Shown in pieces: positions 8,622-17,309 of a stretch of 64,000 nt of DNA (positions are counted from its first letter, which is position 1; each line of letters starts with the position of its first letter). Position numbers and translations under genes: made by a program. This stretch comes from Thalassoglobus polymorphus (GTDB lineage: Bacteria > Planctomycetota > Planctomycetia > Planctomycetales > Planctomycetaceae): assembly GCF_007744255.1 (NCBI RefSeq), contig NZ_CP036267.1:3537500-3601499 (forward strand). The letters run 5' to 3'. Under the pieces are notes generated by a model. That model was not told the DNA's origin. It saw only the letters and a list, made by a program, of their open reading frames with translations, and ran no database searches.

Positions 8622-8795
8622 TTATGTGAGTTGATCTTTGATTTCGTTGAATTTAGTCGCTGCGTTTGAACCAACGGCACGAATTGCTGTCAGGCAAACA
8701 ATCACGATCAGAGCAAGCATGACTGCGTATTCAACTGCAGTTGGGCCGTCTTCTGAAACCAAGAATTTCTTCACGCTTTGAGCCAAGTTAGTCAT
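8622..8795 (-). CDS. flp: Flp-type type IVb major pilin
   Basis: A 57-residue pilin precursor. It has a short polar leader (MTNLAQSVKKFLVSEDG), the Flp cleavage context G/PTAVEYAVM with the conserved Glu-Tyr pair, and then the hydrophobic helix LALIVIVCLTAIRAVG. The family is known to be cleaved after the glycine and assembled into thin adherence pili. The ATG at 8795 is chosen because a GAGAGG Shine-Dalgarno lies 8 bases upstream and the family never carries the longer N-terminus that the open frame would allow. It is the first gene of the minus-strand tad segment and is followed by a hairpin. Confidence 0.95.
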   Translation of the reverse strand: MTNLAQSVKKFLVSEDGPTAVEYAVMLALIVIVCLTAIRAVGSNAATKFNEIKDQLT

Positions 8796-9285
8796 CTTTT
8801 GTCCTCTCTCAGTGGTTTCGACCGAGCTCTCACGATCGGTCGATATTGGCAGGATCCGCCCGACCTCGAACTCCCGAGGGTCTGTCAGCAAATCCAATTT
8901 CCCTTATTAATTGCCCCAGAATTGACATATGAAGTTGATAAAACTGACTTTATCAATCCCGAAGACAACCAAACCTAGGTCAGAAAATCGGGCACGCAAA
9001 TTTTACTTAAACAAATTTGTGATTTTTTCTGTACGAAACGAACCAAGAGAAGCGGCAGCGGAGAGAAATCATCTTAAACCGAATGATTTTCCGCACCGTG
9101 GTGAGTTCCTAAGAGATCAAGAAAGAAGCAGGTCCAGCCACGAAATCCTGCAGGCATGAGGAATTTTCTTCGTACTCATCAGCAATTTCGGTCACTGCCA
9201 TTGTTGGAAGATCTCATTGATTGCTTCAAATTACGTCCGCCATAAGGCAGGGCAAGAGGCTCGGCCTTGAATTTGCTTCCATCGA

Positions 9286-9360
9286 TTCGAGCAGTTTGCC
9301 CACCCTGTGCACGAGTAGAACGGGTTTCACTTCGGAGATAGCTGTTCATCACGAAGTGGT
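9286..9360 (-). repeat. degenerate copy of dispersed repeat family A2
   Basis: The stretch TCGAGCAGTTTGCCCACC, then GGGTTTCACTTCGGAGATAG and CTGTTCATCACGAAG, matches the layout of the A2 copy at 58428 with many substitutions. Confidence 0.5.
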
Positions 9361-9490
9361 TCACGAACACGAATTCGATGACACTAGAGTAAATCTAAAA
9401 TTCGCCTTAACAGTCCTGTTTCGTGGTATCAGCATATGGACTTGTGAATACGTACTTCGAGGACACGAGAAGCTTTGGAAATGCTCTAAA

Positions 9491-9534
9491 AGAAAAACGG
9501 CCTGCCTGTTTCGCATTGAAACAGGCAGGCCGTT
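9491..9534 (-). terminator. strong rho-independent terminator after the DUF1080 gene
   Basis: A perfect 17 bp stem (9496-9512 with 9518-9534) and a 5 base loop is followed on the minus strand by TTTTTCTTTT. It lies about 125 bases past the DUF1080 stop, which makes that gene monocistronic or the last of its unit. Confidence 0.9.
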
Positions 9535-9659
9535 ACTGAATGTTAATGAGTCTCTCTTCAGACTTGAACTTCTCAAAAAAGGTCGACCGAAAACAGTCTC
9601 GTACAGTTCAGCGATTTTCCGAAAACCGATTCTTTACGGTCTGAGAGAACAAAAGTTCT

Positions 9660-10442
9660 CTATTTCACGGGTGTCTCTTCACCTGTTTTCTGGTTGCGAA
9701 TGAACGGCTCGCGTGTCTGCTCGCCTTGGGCATCTTTGATTTCTCGCACCCAGATGTTTCGGAAACGGACAGGATTCCCGTGATCCTGAATTCGAAACGG
9801 AAGTCGTTCCGCATGTTTGGTGTATTGAGGTGGACGGTGATAAGGAGTGTCTCCTTTCAGCTCTAAATGATTGAGAATTAACACGCCATTGTGCAGCGCA
9901 GTGATGTAAGCCGGAGATTTCAACGAACCATCATCATTAAATCTGGGGGCAGTCCAGATAATATCATAAACGTTCCATTCCCCAGGCGCGACGGTAGCGT
10001 TCACTTGTGGAGGAGTCTGCTTGTAAATTGCTCCAGCTTGGCCATCGAAATAGGTTGTATTCTCATATGAATCGAGAATCTGAATTTCATAAGTGTTCAT
10101 AAAGAACACTCCACTATTTCCACGACCTTGACCGTGTCCTTTCACAGGCGTCGGAGCCGACCACTCGATGTGAAACTGGCAATCTCCGAATGATTCCTTA
10201 CTGACAATGTTGCCTTTCCCAGAGACCATTGCCCCGTCGACGATTTTCCAATTTTCGGCATTGTTCCAGGCAGAAACATCTTTCCCGTTGAACAACACGA
10301 CGGCGTCGGACGGAACTCCATTCTCATCAAGAGTGACTCGTTTGGGCTCTTCCCAAGTGATTCCGTTGAGGTATTCATCAGCGTGAATGACTGAGCATGA
10401 AGTGAATACCAACATGACGAAATAAAAACGATGAAGATTCAC
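9660..10442 (-). CDS. secreted DUF1080 (3-keto-disaccharide hydrolase-like) protein
   Basis: A lectin-like jelly-roll protein of the DUF1080 family, common in Planctomycetes and Bacteroidetes; some members hydrolyse 3-keto-glycosides, others may only bind carbohydrate. Recognisable parts are VVLFNGKDVSAWNNAENWKI, MVSGKGNIVSKESFGDCQFH, GNSGVFFMNTYEIQILDSYE and the closing PVRFRNIWVREI. The start is taken as GTG at 10442: AAGGAGG stands five bases upstream and the product then begins with a clean signal peptide (MNLHRFYFVMLVFTSCSVIHA). The frame extends to 10517, but without a ribosome-binding site. Product length is 260. It acts outside the cytoplasm. Its exact substrate is unknown. Confidence 0.88.
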   Translation of the reverse strand: MNLHRFYFVMLVFTSCSVIHADEYLNGITWEEPKRVTLDENGVPSDAVVLFNGKDVSAWNNAENWKIVDGAMVSGKGNIVSKESFGDCQFHIEWSAPTPVKGHGQGRGNSGVFFMNTYEIQILDSYENTTYFDGQAGAIYKQTPPQVNATVAPGEWNVYDIIWTAPRFNDDGSLKSPAYITALHNGVLILNHLELKGDTPYHRPPQYTKHAERLPFRIQDHGNPVRFRNIWVREIKDAQGEQTREPFIRNQKTGEETPVK

Positions 10443-10629
10443 AGATCCCTCCTTAGGGTTGAGTACGTTTTGTGAAAATTGCAGTTTAACCGCAGCAAGC
10501 AACAAACTTGCATTCACTTCAATGCTTCAAGTGTAATCCATGACAAGACAAGTTGCGCCTGCAAACAGAAATGCTTCACTGAGTCGCTGACAGTCAGTCG
10601 GCGATAACCTTGCAGCCTTCATGTGCGAC

Positions 10630-13284
10630 TCACTTCGCTGACTTTGCAGCAGCTTGAATCCAGTTTCGAATCAAGCTGGCAGCCGCTTCATTCTCACCGG
10701 TGCCACGATCAATGAGGCTCAAGTCTTGGGCTTGAACAAGTTGGCGAACGAGAAGGTCTTGGCCGCTGGCTGCTGCGTCCGGATCGAGCACTGATGGATG
10801 AACGACAACACAGTCCCAGGTCGGCGCCCCGAAATTCAGCGACAGGTTCATGATCCAGGCATACGAGTAAATAAAGGCTTCGTCAGATTCAGCGGTGGCC
10901 GATTTGGGGACCGCGATCACAACGAGATCAGGCTTCATTTTCCGAACTTTAGCTCTTGCATCGTTTTCGATCTCAGCGAGCGTCATTCCTTCGACCTTCC
11001 AGCTCTCTATCTGAACGTCTGCCCCGGCAGCAATGTCATTTAGAGACGGACCGATCAACTCGGCAACCGGAGCCATCGCGAGGACTCGAATTGGCTGCTT
11101 TGTCTTGAGTCTCTCAACGGTATGCTGCAGCGGTCCAGTCGGTGGTGGGACATCATCGAGCGAAACTCGCAACCCAGTGATTGATTGCGTCAAAGCAGTT
11201 GCCATCTTTTTGTGACCTGCCATATTCGGATGAATCGCATCGCTCATCAGCATCTGCCAGCCGAAGTCAGAATTCCTTCGCAACGCTGCAAGTTCCCGAT
11301 AGCAATCAGCAAGTGGAACGTTAAGTTCTTTGGCAACTGCCCGAACAACATCGCAATACTGAATCAGTTTGTCTGTTGGCCGTCCGGGGGAATCTGTGAC
11401 TGCATTGGGAGTTGCCAAGACGACTTCAGCTCCTACATCTCGGCACTTCTTAACGATCTCTTTCAGGTTTGCTTGATACTCCTCCAGCGGAACACGAGTC
11501 ATATCGTTGAGCCCGAACATTACAGTGACAAGATCAGGCTTGTGGCTGAGAACATCGCGATCAATCCTTGCGAGTGCATTGACGGTCGTATGCCCACTGA
11601 TCCCGGCGTTGATCATCTCAACATTTGATTCGGGCGAGACGCGATTCAAGGCGATCCCCAACATGTCGGTATAGGCTCGGCGGCTTCCCGTGTGGTAATA
11701 AACCCCGGTGACACTGTCGCCAAAGCAAATAACGCGAACCGGTTCGCCGCTGAGGATTTTCTTGCGAGTCTCGACCACCGGGCCAATTGCTTGCTGAAGT
11801 ACTGGGAGCACTTCCTGTGCGATCTCTGCATGCCCCGTCGGATTTGGATGGCATCCATCGGTCGTCCAGTCTTTCAGGTGAGTCCCCTTCTCTTTCGCGA
11901 CCGTCCAGGCTTGAAAGTGATCAACAAGAGGAACGCGCCACGCTTGAGCAACTTCTCGACAAGCCTGCATGTATGGAGTCAGCCTGAGATTCGGATGTTC
12001 TCCGATACCGTTGGCGTAACCACCGTCCGCCCATCGTGGCTCGGTCATCAACACGGGAGTGATGCCTAGCTCAAGTAACCTGGAGACGATTTGATTCAGG
12101 TTCTCTCTGTAAGCTTCAACTGAGATCCGGCTTGCCGTTTTTCCCTTATCCACATAACTATCGTTCGTGCCATACATCACGGTGACGTAATCTGGCTTCA
12201 AGTCGATGACATCATTCAGCCTCTTCAGTGCCTGATCCGTTCTTTCTCCGCCGATTCCCACATTGAACACCTTGGCTGACGTTCCCTCTGCGTTCAATTT
12301 CGATTCCAGCAAAGACGCGAATGTTTGCTCCGCTTTAACTCCGCTGCGAACTCCTTTGGTGATTGAATCTCCCAAAGTTACGATTCGCACAACGGGCTGC
12401 GCGGGAGAGAGTTTTGATTCCACCGTGAAGAGGGCCTCTGCCATCAACCTTCCGACTTCGAGCGTCCCTTTGGTATCGAAATGGGCACTGTTTGCGATGG
12501 TTGCATGAGAGGTATCGACGTACACAGCGCGAGGATCAGCGGCAGACATACGCTGTTGCTGTGCAACAATTTCTGGCATAAATTCTTTTGTCCCGTTGCC
12601 GAATTTTGTATTGACCGCCACCAACGCAATAAGTTGTGGCGCATTCAATTCAGCTCGCAGGGACTCAACCATTTCGCCAAGGGTGCGAGCATATTTCGGC
12701 GCGTCACTTGCATTCGCGTCACTTTCTCCCTGAATCCATGCGAAAGCCCGCGGACGAAGGGTAATTCCCTGCTCTTTTGCAGCTGCGATAGCTGCCTGAG
12801 TTTCTGAGATTAACGACTGATAACATTGACCGTGAGCCCCTGGGTCGGTGTGGCTCCAGTCTCTTTGCAAGTTGGTCCCGCTGAACGCGACCTTGATGAC
12901 CGCAAACGTTTTTTTCTCCTGCTGATAGATTGTTCTCGCAAGTCCGATTTCTGGACCGAAACCTCCATCAGCCTGAGCAAAGTTTCCGTACTGTCGCCCT
13001 TCTTTTGGGAGCTTTGGGTTTCCAAGTGGCTGCGGTTGCAGGTGCGTCCACTTTTGGCTGCTTACGGAATCGTGTTCATCCGGCGGCGGATCGCCAGTTC
13101 GCCACCAGAATCGTATCTCCTGATCGACTTCACTCGCAGGGAGCTCACTCGGCTTCGCATGGTATCCTACAGCGTTCGATTGGCCTGCAACGATGACCAA
13201 ATCCATCTGCGTCTCTTCAGCAGAGACTGCAAGACCCGTTAGCATCAACGCACAGCAGGAAAGAAATCTCAGGGAGCGAAGCAT
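10630..13284 (-). CDS. secreted multi-domain SGNH hydrolase (sialate O-acetylesterase-like plus two GDSL domains and a degenerate third)
   Basis: An 884-residue exported protein with esterase-type SGNH domains in series. After a signal peptide (MLRSLRFLSCCALMLTGLAV) the first domain carries VIVAGQSNAVGYH and WIQGESDAN, the hallmark of the sialate O-acetylesterase-like (SASA/DUF303) group. The second has VTLGDSITKG, GIGGERTD, YGTNDSY and DGCHPNPTGH. The third has ICFGDSVTG, AGISGHTT, FGLNDMTR and DAIHPNMAGH. About 170 further residues (RVLAMAPVAELIGPS onward) keep the fold outline but lack the Ser and the Asp-x-x-His. The ATG at 13284 has AGAGGA upstream; the longer frame uses TTG. Carbohydrate de-acetylation is the likely role by family; the polymer is unknown. 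Confidence 0.88.
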   Translation of the reverse strand: MLRSLRFLSCCALMLTGLAVSAEETQMDLVIVAGQSNAVGYHAKPSELPASEVDQEIRFWWRTGDPPPDEHDSVSSQKWTHLQPQPLGNPKLPKEGRQYGNFAQADGGFGPEIGLARTIYQQEKKTFAVIKVAFSGTNLQRDWSHTDPGAHGQCYQSLISETQAAIAAAKEQGITLRPRAFAWIQGESDANASDAPKYARTLGEMVESLRAELNAPQLIALVAVNTKFGNGTKEFMPEIVAQQQRMSAADPRAVYVDTSHATIANSAHFDTKGTLEVGRLMAEALFTVESKLSPAQPVVRIVTLGDSITKGVRSGVKAEQTFASLLESKLNAEGTSAKVFNVGIGGERTDQALKRLNDVIDLKPDYVTVMYGTNDSYVDKGKTASRISVEAYRENLNQIVSRLLELGITPVLMTEPRWADGGYANGIGEHPNLRLTPYMQACREVAQAWRVPLVDHFQAWTVAKEKGTHLKDWTTDGCHPNPTGHAEIAQEVLPVLQQAIGPVVETRKKILSGEPVRVICFGDSVTGVYYHTGSRRAYTDMLGIALNRVSPESNVEMINAGISGHTTVNALARIDRDVLSHKPDLVTVMFGLNDMTRVPLEEYQANLKEIVKKCRDVGAEVVLATPNAVTDSPGRPTDKLIQYCDVVRAVAKELNVPLADCYRELAALRRNSDFGWQMLMSDAIHPNMAGHKKMATALTQSITGLRVSLDDVPPPTGPLQHTVERLKTKQPIRVLAMAPVAELIGPSLNDIAAGADVQIESWKVEGMTLAEIENDARAKVRKMKPDLVVIAVPKSATAESDEAFIYSYAWIMNLSLNFGAPTWDCVVVHPSVLDPDAAASGQDLLVRQLVQAQDLSLIDRGTGENEAAASLIRNWIQAAAKSAK

Positions 13285-13716
13285 CAGTGTTCCTCTGTTA
13301 AAATTTTTGAACTGATCCAATATGAGTCTTTACGTTCAGCCTTGTGGCGAGCAGTTCTATGACGTCCTAAAATTAATCTTCACGAGCACAACAGGCATTG
13401 AAAATGAAACGATGCAGGAAGTCTCTATCAATCGGAGATTGTACTGAGAGAGTTCTACAGTCGGCTCGATCAGGCCATCCACGTGTCCTGAAGATACCGG
13501 AGCAACTGCATCTGTATCAATGCCCCTAAATTTTCAAGGCTCTTGCTCCAGTCATCTCCTGAAGTAGAGGGTGGAAAGAGTTGCTCATTTTGAGTCAGTG
13601 AATCAAAACTGGAGATTGTGCAGCAGGCGATGAGCGGCCATACTCTTTCACAGTTTTGAAAATACGCCGTTGAAGAATGTGGTCAGTCAGATCCAATCTA
13701 AATGTGAGGTTCGACA
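13285..13716. other. 430-base divergent gap with one repeat
   Basis: This lies between two divergently transcribed genes and holds a family A1 repeat at 13325-13411. The remaining 300 bases before the PhyH gene show no gene; promoters for both directions are expected but not assignable. Confidence 0.5.
13325..13411 (+). repeat. dispersed repeat family A, subfamily A1
   Basis: It reads GTCTTTACGTTCAGCCTTGT, then GGCGAGCAGTTCTATGA and later ATCTTCACGAGCACAACAGG and CATTGAAAATG. This is the same order of blocks as the copies at 18205, 30690 and 45396. Confidence 0.8.
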
Positions 13717-14463
13717 GTGTTTGAATTCGAAAAAAAGTCCTATGACAAAGATGGCTTTGTTGTCATTCACCGATTCTTAGACAAACCTGAGCTCGAAGAA
13801 CTTCAAGAAAACCTGGAGAGGTATGTCCGCGAAGTGGTTCCGACGCTGCAGTCAACAGATGCGTTCTATGAAGATGCCTCGCGACCAGAAACTCTCAAGC
13901 AACTCCAGCGAATGGGCGTCGACCCGTTCTTTCTGGACTATGTGAACCGCCCCAAATGGAAAGGTCTTGCAAAGGCTTTAGTTGGCGAGGAAGCAACTTC
14001 GATGCAACCTGAATGGTTCAACAAACCGCCCAACACAAATCATGTCACTCCCCCGCATCAAGACAATTACTACTTCTGTCTGAGACCTGCGAACGTCGTA
14101 ACACTCTGGCTGGCGCTGGACGAAGTCGATGCCGAAAACGGATGTTTAAGATATGTTCGCGGATCTCACCAAAACGGGTTTCGACCACATGCGAAATCCA
14201 AAATCCTTGGATTCTCGCAAGGGATCACGAACTACGCTCCGGAAGATTTTACATCTGAAGTCGCAATCCCTCTGCAACCGGGCGATCTGGTTGCACACCA
14301 TGGAATGACAATCCATCGAGCCGATGCCAACATGTCGACAACTCGCCACCGTCGCTCATTTGCAATGGTCTACCAAGGTGTTTCCTGTGAGCGAGATGAG
14401 GCAGCCTTTGATCGCTATCAGGAATCTGCCCGCGCTCAGCATGAAGAACTGACAGCAACTTGA
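13717..14463 (+). CDS. phytanoyl-CoA dioxygenase (PhyH) family 2-oxoglutarate/Fe(II) enzyme
   Basis: A 248-residue cytosolic dioxygenase of the PhyH fold, which hydroxylates a small substrate using 2-oxoglutarate, oxygen and ferrous iron. The iron triad is visible as HQD at residues 114-116 and the distal His in MTIHRAD (about 200); the downstream TRHRRSF supplies the 2-oxoglutarate arginine. Conserved family text GCLRYVRGSH and LQPGDLVAHHG is also present. The start is GTG at 13717 with GAGG upstream. The next gene, an amidohydrolase-aminotransferase fusion, begins 88 bases downstream on the same strand, suggesting a two-gene unit acting on one metabolite. The substrate cannot be read from the sequence. 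Confidence 0.92.
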   Translation: MFEFEKKSYDKDGFVVIHRFLDKPELEELQENLERYVREVVPTLQSTDAFYEDASRPETLKQLQRMGVDPFFLDYVNRPKWKGLAKALVGEEATSMQPEWFNKPPNTNHVTPPHQDNYYFCLRPANVVTLWLALDEVDAENGCLRYVRGSHQNGFRPHAKSKILGFSQGITNYAPEDFTSEVAIPLQPGDLVAHHGMTIHRADANMSTTRHRRSFAMVYQGVSCERDEAAFDRYQESARAQHEELTAT

Positions 14464-14551
14464 CTCAACGCGTGTATGATGACCCGTTCTTGATTTCTAT
14501 TCAGACGTCCGAACACTTGAAGTGTTCGCCTTAAAGTATTGCTTGCACAAT

Positions 14552-16924
14552 ATGACTTCATCATCGAATTTGACTGAACAAGAAAACAATCCCTATATCT
14601 GGGCCACAATTGGCGAAGCAGATCTTGAACTCTTCGACAAGCACTTGAAGGATTTTGTTCCACCAAATTCTTTTGATGCACATGCTCACTTGTGGCAAGT
14701 CGCCGATCTGGGAATTCCGACTCCGTCACTGGCAGCTGCCGGCCCTGCCGAAGTGACGCGTGCGGTTTATAATGACCGACTCTCGCAGTGGATGCCCGAT
14801 CGTTGCCCGAGTGGCGGATTGTTCTTTCCGTTTCCAACACGAAAGCTGAATGTCGATTCCGCCAATCGTTTCATGGCGGATCAAATGCAAGCAGACCCAC
14901 ATTCGCGCGGATTGATGATTTTGACGCCCACACAAAATCGCGAACAGGTTGAACAACAAGTGCTGGACGATCACTTTGCTGGCTTCAAAGTTTATCACCT
15001 GTTTGCAGAACGAGAAGAGACCCTCTTCGCACAATGTGAAGAGTACATTCCAGAATGGGGATGGGAAATCGCTGAGAAATATGGTCTCGTGATCATGCTG
15101 CATATGGTCTTGCCGAAAGCCCTGGCGGAAGTGGAGAATCAGATTTACATTCGCGAGCACTGCAAAAAATATCCCAACGCCAGATTGATCCTCGCCCATG
15201 CTGCGAGAGGTTTTTGCGGACGCCACACTGTTGAAGGAATTGCGTCGCTGCGAGGACTGGACAATGTCTATTTTGATACGTCCGCTGTCTGCGAACCTGA
15301 AGCATTCGAGGCGATTCTGAAAACATTCGGCCCGACTCGACTTCTCTTCGGTGCCGATTTTTGTGTCACCGAAATGAGGAGCCGCTGCGTGAATCTCGCT
15401 GATGGTTTTTTGTGGCTGGACGAAATTCGCCCGAACTTTGAGCGGTCACGGTTTGCGAAACCAACGCTGCTCGGACTGGAATCTCTCCTGGCACTTAAAC
15501 AGGCTTGCCGGAATCAATTCCTCAACGACGAAGATGTGGAAGAAGTTTTCTGTCATGCCGCACGGCGTCTACTCGACATCCCCTTGACCAAAGAACTCCC
15601 CAATGTTCAGGAAGCTTACAAACAGGCGAAGGAGATCATCCCGGGAGGAACTCAGTTGCTCAGTAAACGTCCGGAAATGTTTGCGCCTGACCAATGGCCG
15701 GCTTATTATCGAGAGGCTCACGGCTGTGAAGTAATTGACATTGAAGGGAATCGTTTTATCGATATGAGCCTCGGAGGAATTCTCTCCACAATCCTGGGCT
15801 ATAGTGATCCCGATGTGAATGCGGCGGTCATCCGGCGAGTTAGTATGGGTTCGATGTCGACTCTTCAGACTGACGACGAAGTCAAACTCGCGCAGCGACT
15901 ACTCGATATTCATCCATGGGCGCAAAATGCCCGATTCACTCGTGCTGGCGGAGAGTCGATGGCGGTTGCGGTCCGTATCGCGCGAGCTTCGACTCAACGC
16001 GATCATGTCGCGATTTGCGGGTATCATGGTTGGCATGACTGGTATCTCTCAGCGAACCTGGCAGAGCCAACAGCAGATGGAAGTGCATCCCAACTCGATG
16101 GGCATCTCCTCCCGGGTCTTGAGCCTCGGGGAGTTCCTGCCGGGCTTGCGGGAACGGCTCACACTTTTCACTACAACCGTCTTGATGAATTGGACGCCAT
16201 TATAAAAAAACATGGTGACAAACTGGCAGCGATTGTGATGGAACCAACGCGCCAAACCGACCCCGATCCCGGATTTCTGGAAGGAGTCCGTGAGCGATGC
16301 AATCGCAATGGCGCTCGACTGATCTTCGATGAAATTTCTATTGGCTGGAGATTGTGTCTAGGTGGAGCCCACTTAAAGTTTGGAGTTGAATCGGACCTTG
16401 CTGTGTTTGCGAAAGCACTCGGCAACGGTTTTCCTATCGGAGCTGTCATCGGAGCAAAAGAGACGATGCAGGCTGCCCAGAACTCGTTTATCTCCAGCAC
16501 ATTCTGGACTGAAGGTGTCGGTCCAGCGGCGGCTCTGGCCTGTGTTCGGAAGATGCAAAAGTGCAATGTCCCCGAGCATCTTCACAAGATCGGCTCCTTG
16601 GTCATGAACGGCTGGGAGGAACTCGGCCGGAAGCATCAACTTCCTGTCAAGCCAGCTGGTCGCCCCGAAGGAGCCTTGCTGACATTCACCCACCCTCAAG
16701 CGGCAGCTATCACAACGTTGATGACCGCTGAGATGATCAAAAAAGGTTTCCTTGCTGGTGGAGCTTTCAACGCAATGCTCGCTCATGAACCACGTCACGT
16801 TGAAAGCTACCTGGAAGCCTTGGATGAAGTCTTTGCGACTCTCGCAGAAGCGATCTCCACAAATACAATCGAGAAACGAATCGGCGGTCCAATCAAACAC
16901 TCCGGCTTTTCGCGACTCACTTAA
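14552..16924 (+). CDS. fusion of an amidohydrolase-2 domain with a GSA-aminomutase-like class III aminotransferase
   Basis: About 790 residues with two enzymes in one chain. Residues roughly 30-360 are a TIM-barrel amidohydrolase-2 domain: FDAHAHLW, LILAHAARGFCGRHT, VYFDTSAVCE and RLLFGADFCV supply the metal-binding His/Asp set. Residues roughly 365-790 form a PLP-dependent class III aminotransferase resembling glutamate-1-semialdehyde aminomutase: IIPGGTQLLSKRPEMF, GYHGWHDWY, IFDEISIGWR and FAKALGNGFPIGA, with the Schiff-base lysine near residue 621. No stop or frameshift separates them. GTG at 14522 would add ten residues; ATG at 14552 was preferred. It follows a PhyH dioxygenase gene. The barrel may deamidate or decarboxylate a compound that the second half transaminates; that is inference. 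Confidence 0.88.
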   Translation: MTSSSNLTEQENNPYIWATIGEADLELFDKHLKDFVPPNSFDAHAHLWQVADLGIPTPSLAAAGPAEVTRAVYNDRLSQWMPDRCPSGGLFFPFPTRKLNVDSANRFMADQMQADPHSRGLMILTPTQNREQVEQQVLDDHFAGFKVYHLFAEREETLFAQCEEYIPEWGWEIAEKYGLVIMLHMVLPKALAEVENQIYIREHCKKYPNARLILAHAARGFCGRHTVEGIASLRGLDNVYFDTSAVCEPEAFEAILKTFGPTRLLFGADFCVTEMRSRCVNLADGFLWLDEIRPNFERSRFAKPTLLGLESLLALKQACRNQFLNDEDVEEVFCHAARRLLDIPLTKELPNVQEAYKQAKEIIPGGTQLLSKRPEMFAPDQWPAYYREAHGCEVIDIEGNRFIDMSLGGILSTILGYSDPDVNAAVIRRVSMGSMSTLQTDDEVKLAQRLLDIHPWAQNARFTRAGGESMAVAVRIARASTQRDHVAICGYHGWHDWYLSANLAEPTADGSASQLDGHLLPGLEPRGVPAGLAGTAHTFHYNRLDELDAIIKKHGDKLAAIVMEPTRQTDPDPGFLEGVRERCNRNGARLIFDEISIGWRLCLGGAHLKFGVESDLAVFAKALGNGFPIGAVIGAKETMQAAQNSFISSTFWTEGVGPAAALACVRKMQKCNVPEHLHKIGSLVMNGWEELGRKHQLPVKPAGRPEGALLTFTHPQAAAITTLMTAEMIKKGFLAGGAFNAMLAHEPRHVESYLEALDEVFATLAEAISTNTIEKRIGGPIKHSGFSRLT

Positions 16925-16985
16925 AGCCGTGCGCTGCACCCTCCGCACGCGAAGAACACATTTCACCAGCAAAGCCCAACTCACC

Positions 16986-17040
16986 GTAGTCCGGGACCTT
17001 TGTCCCGGACTGACCAGACGGGACAAGGGTCCCGCACTAC
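16986..17040. repeat. REP-like palindrome, first copy
   Basis: A 55 base inverted repeat: GTAGTCCGGGACCTTTGTCC on the left matches the reverse complement of the right end (GGGACAAGGGTCCCGCACTAC) with few mismatches. The left arm alone folds into an 8 bp stem, TCCGGGAC/GTCCCGGA. Confidence 0.8.
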
Positions 17041-17146
17041 AAGTGCAGGCACTGAGTCTTCGTGCTCACTATGCAGTTTCTCAGAGTCGTTTGCACCACC
17101 CTCCGCACGCGAAGAACACATTTCGCCAGCAAAGTCCCAACTCACC

Positions 17147-17201
17147 GTGGCCCGGGACCTTTGTCCCGGACAAACCAGACGGGACAATGGTCCCGGGCTA
17201 C
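17147..17201. repeat. REP-like palindrome, second copy
   Basis: The same structure as at 16986, with GTGGCCCGGGACC on the left and GGTCCCGGGCTAC on the right. Substitutions at both ends are partly compensating, which suggests that the paired structure is kept. Confidence 0.8.
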
Positions 17202-17309
17202 AGGTACGGGTACTGGGTCTTCGTGTTCACTTTGCAGATTCTCCAGAGCCGTTTGCTTTGACCTGTATCCGTGGAGATTGCGACACCAGTCCGTGAAGAA
17301 TCGACTGAA

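Larger units (their letters stand above)
8796..9659. other. 860-base gap between flp and a DUF1080 gene
   Basis: No gene is supported; the frames here are not protein-like. It contains a decayed copy of repeat family A2 (9286-9360) and the strong DUF1080 terminator (9491-9534). The AT-rich part at 8890-9040 presumably carries the flp promoter, but no consensus boxes could be assigned. Confidence 0.55.
16925..17246. repeat. tandem duplication of a 160 bp unit with REP-like palindromes
   Basis: Two head-to-tail copies, 16925-17084 and 17085-17246, share CCTCCGCACGCGAAGAACAC, the inner palindrome and TTCGTG(C/T)TCACT(A/T)TGCAG. A third copy starts at 17247 (AGCCGTTTGCT) but breaks off. The left part of each unit resembles family A2 (compare GAACGCGTTTCACCAGCGAA at 53510). 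The first unit starts directly after the aminotransferase stop codon. Confidence 0.85.

Noticed and set aside
16373-17187. Minus-strand frames across the tandem repeat and the aminotransferase end
   Set aside because: They are shadows of the aminotransferase gene and of the palindromic repeat; the repeated MSRLV-like starts come only from the duplication.
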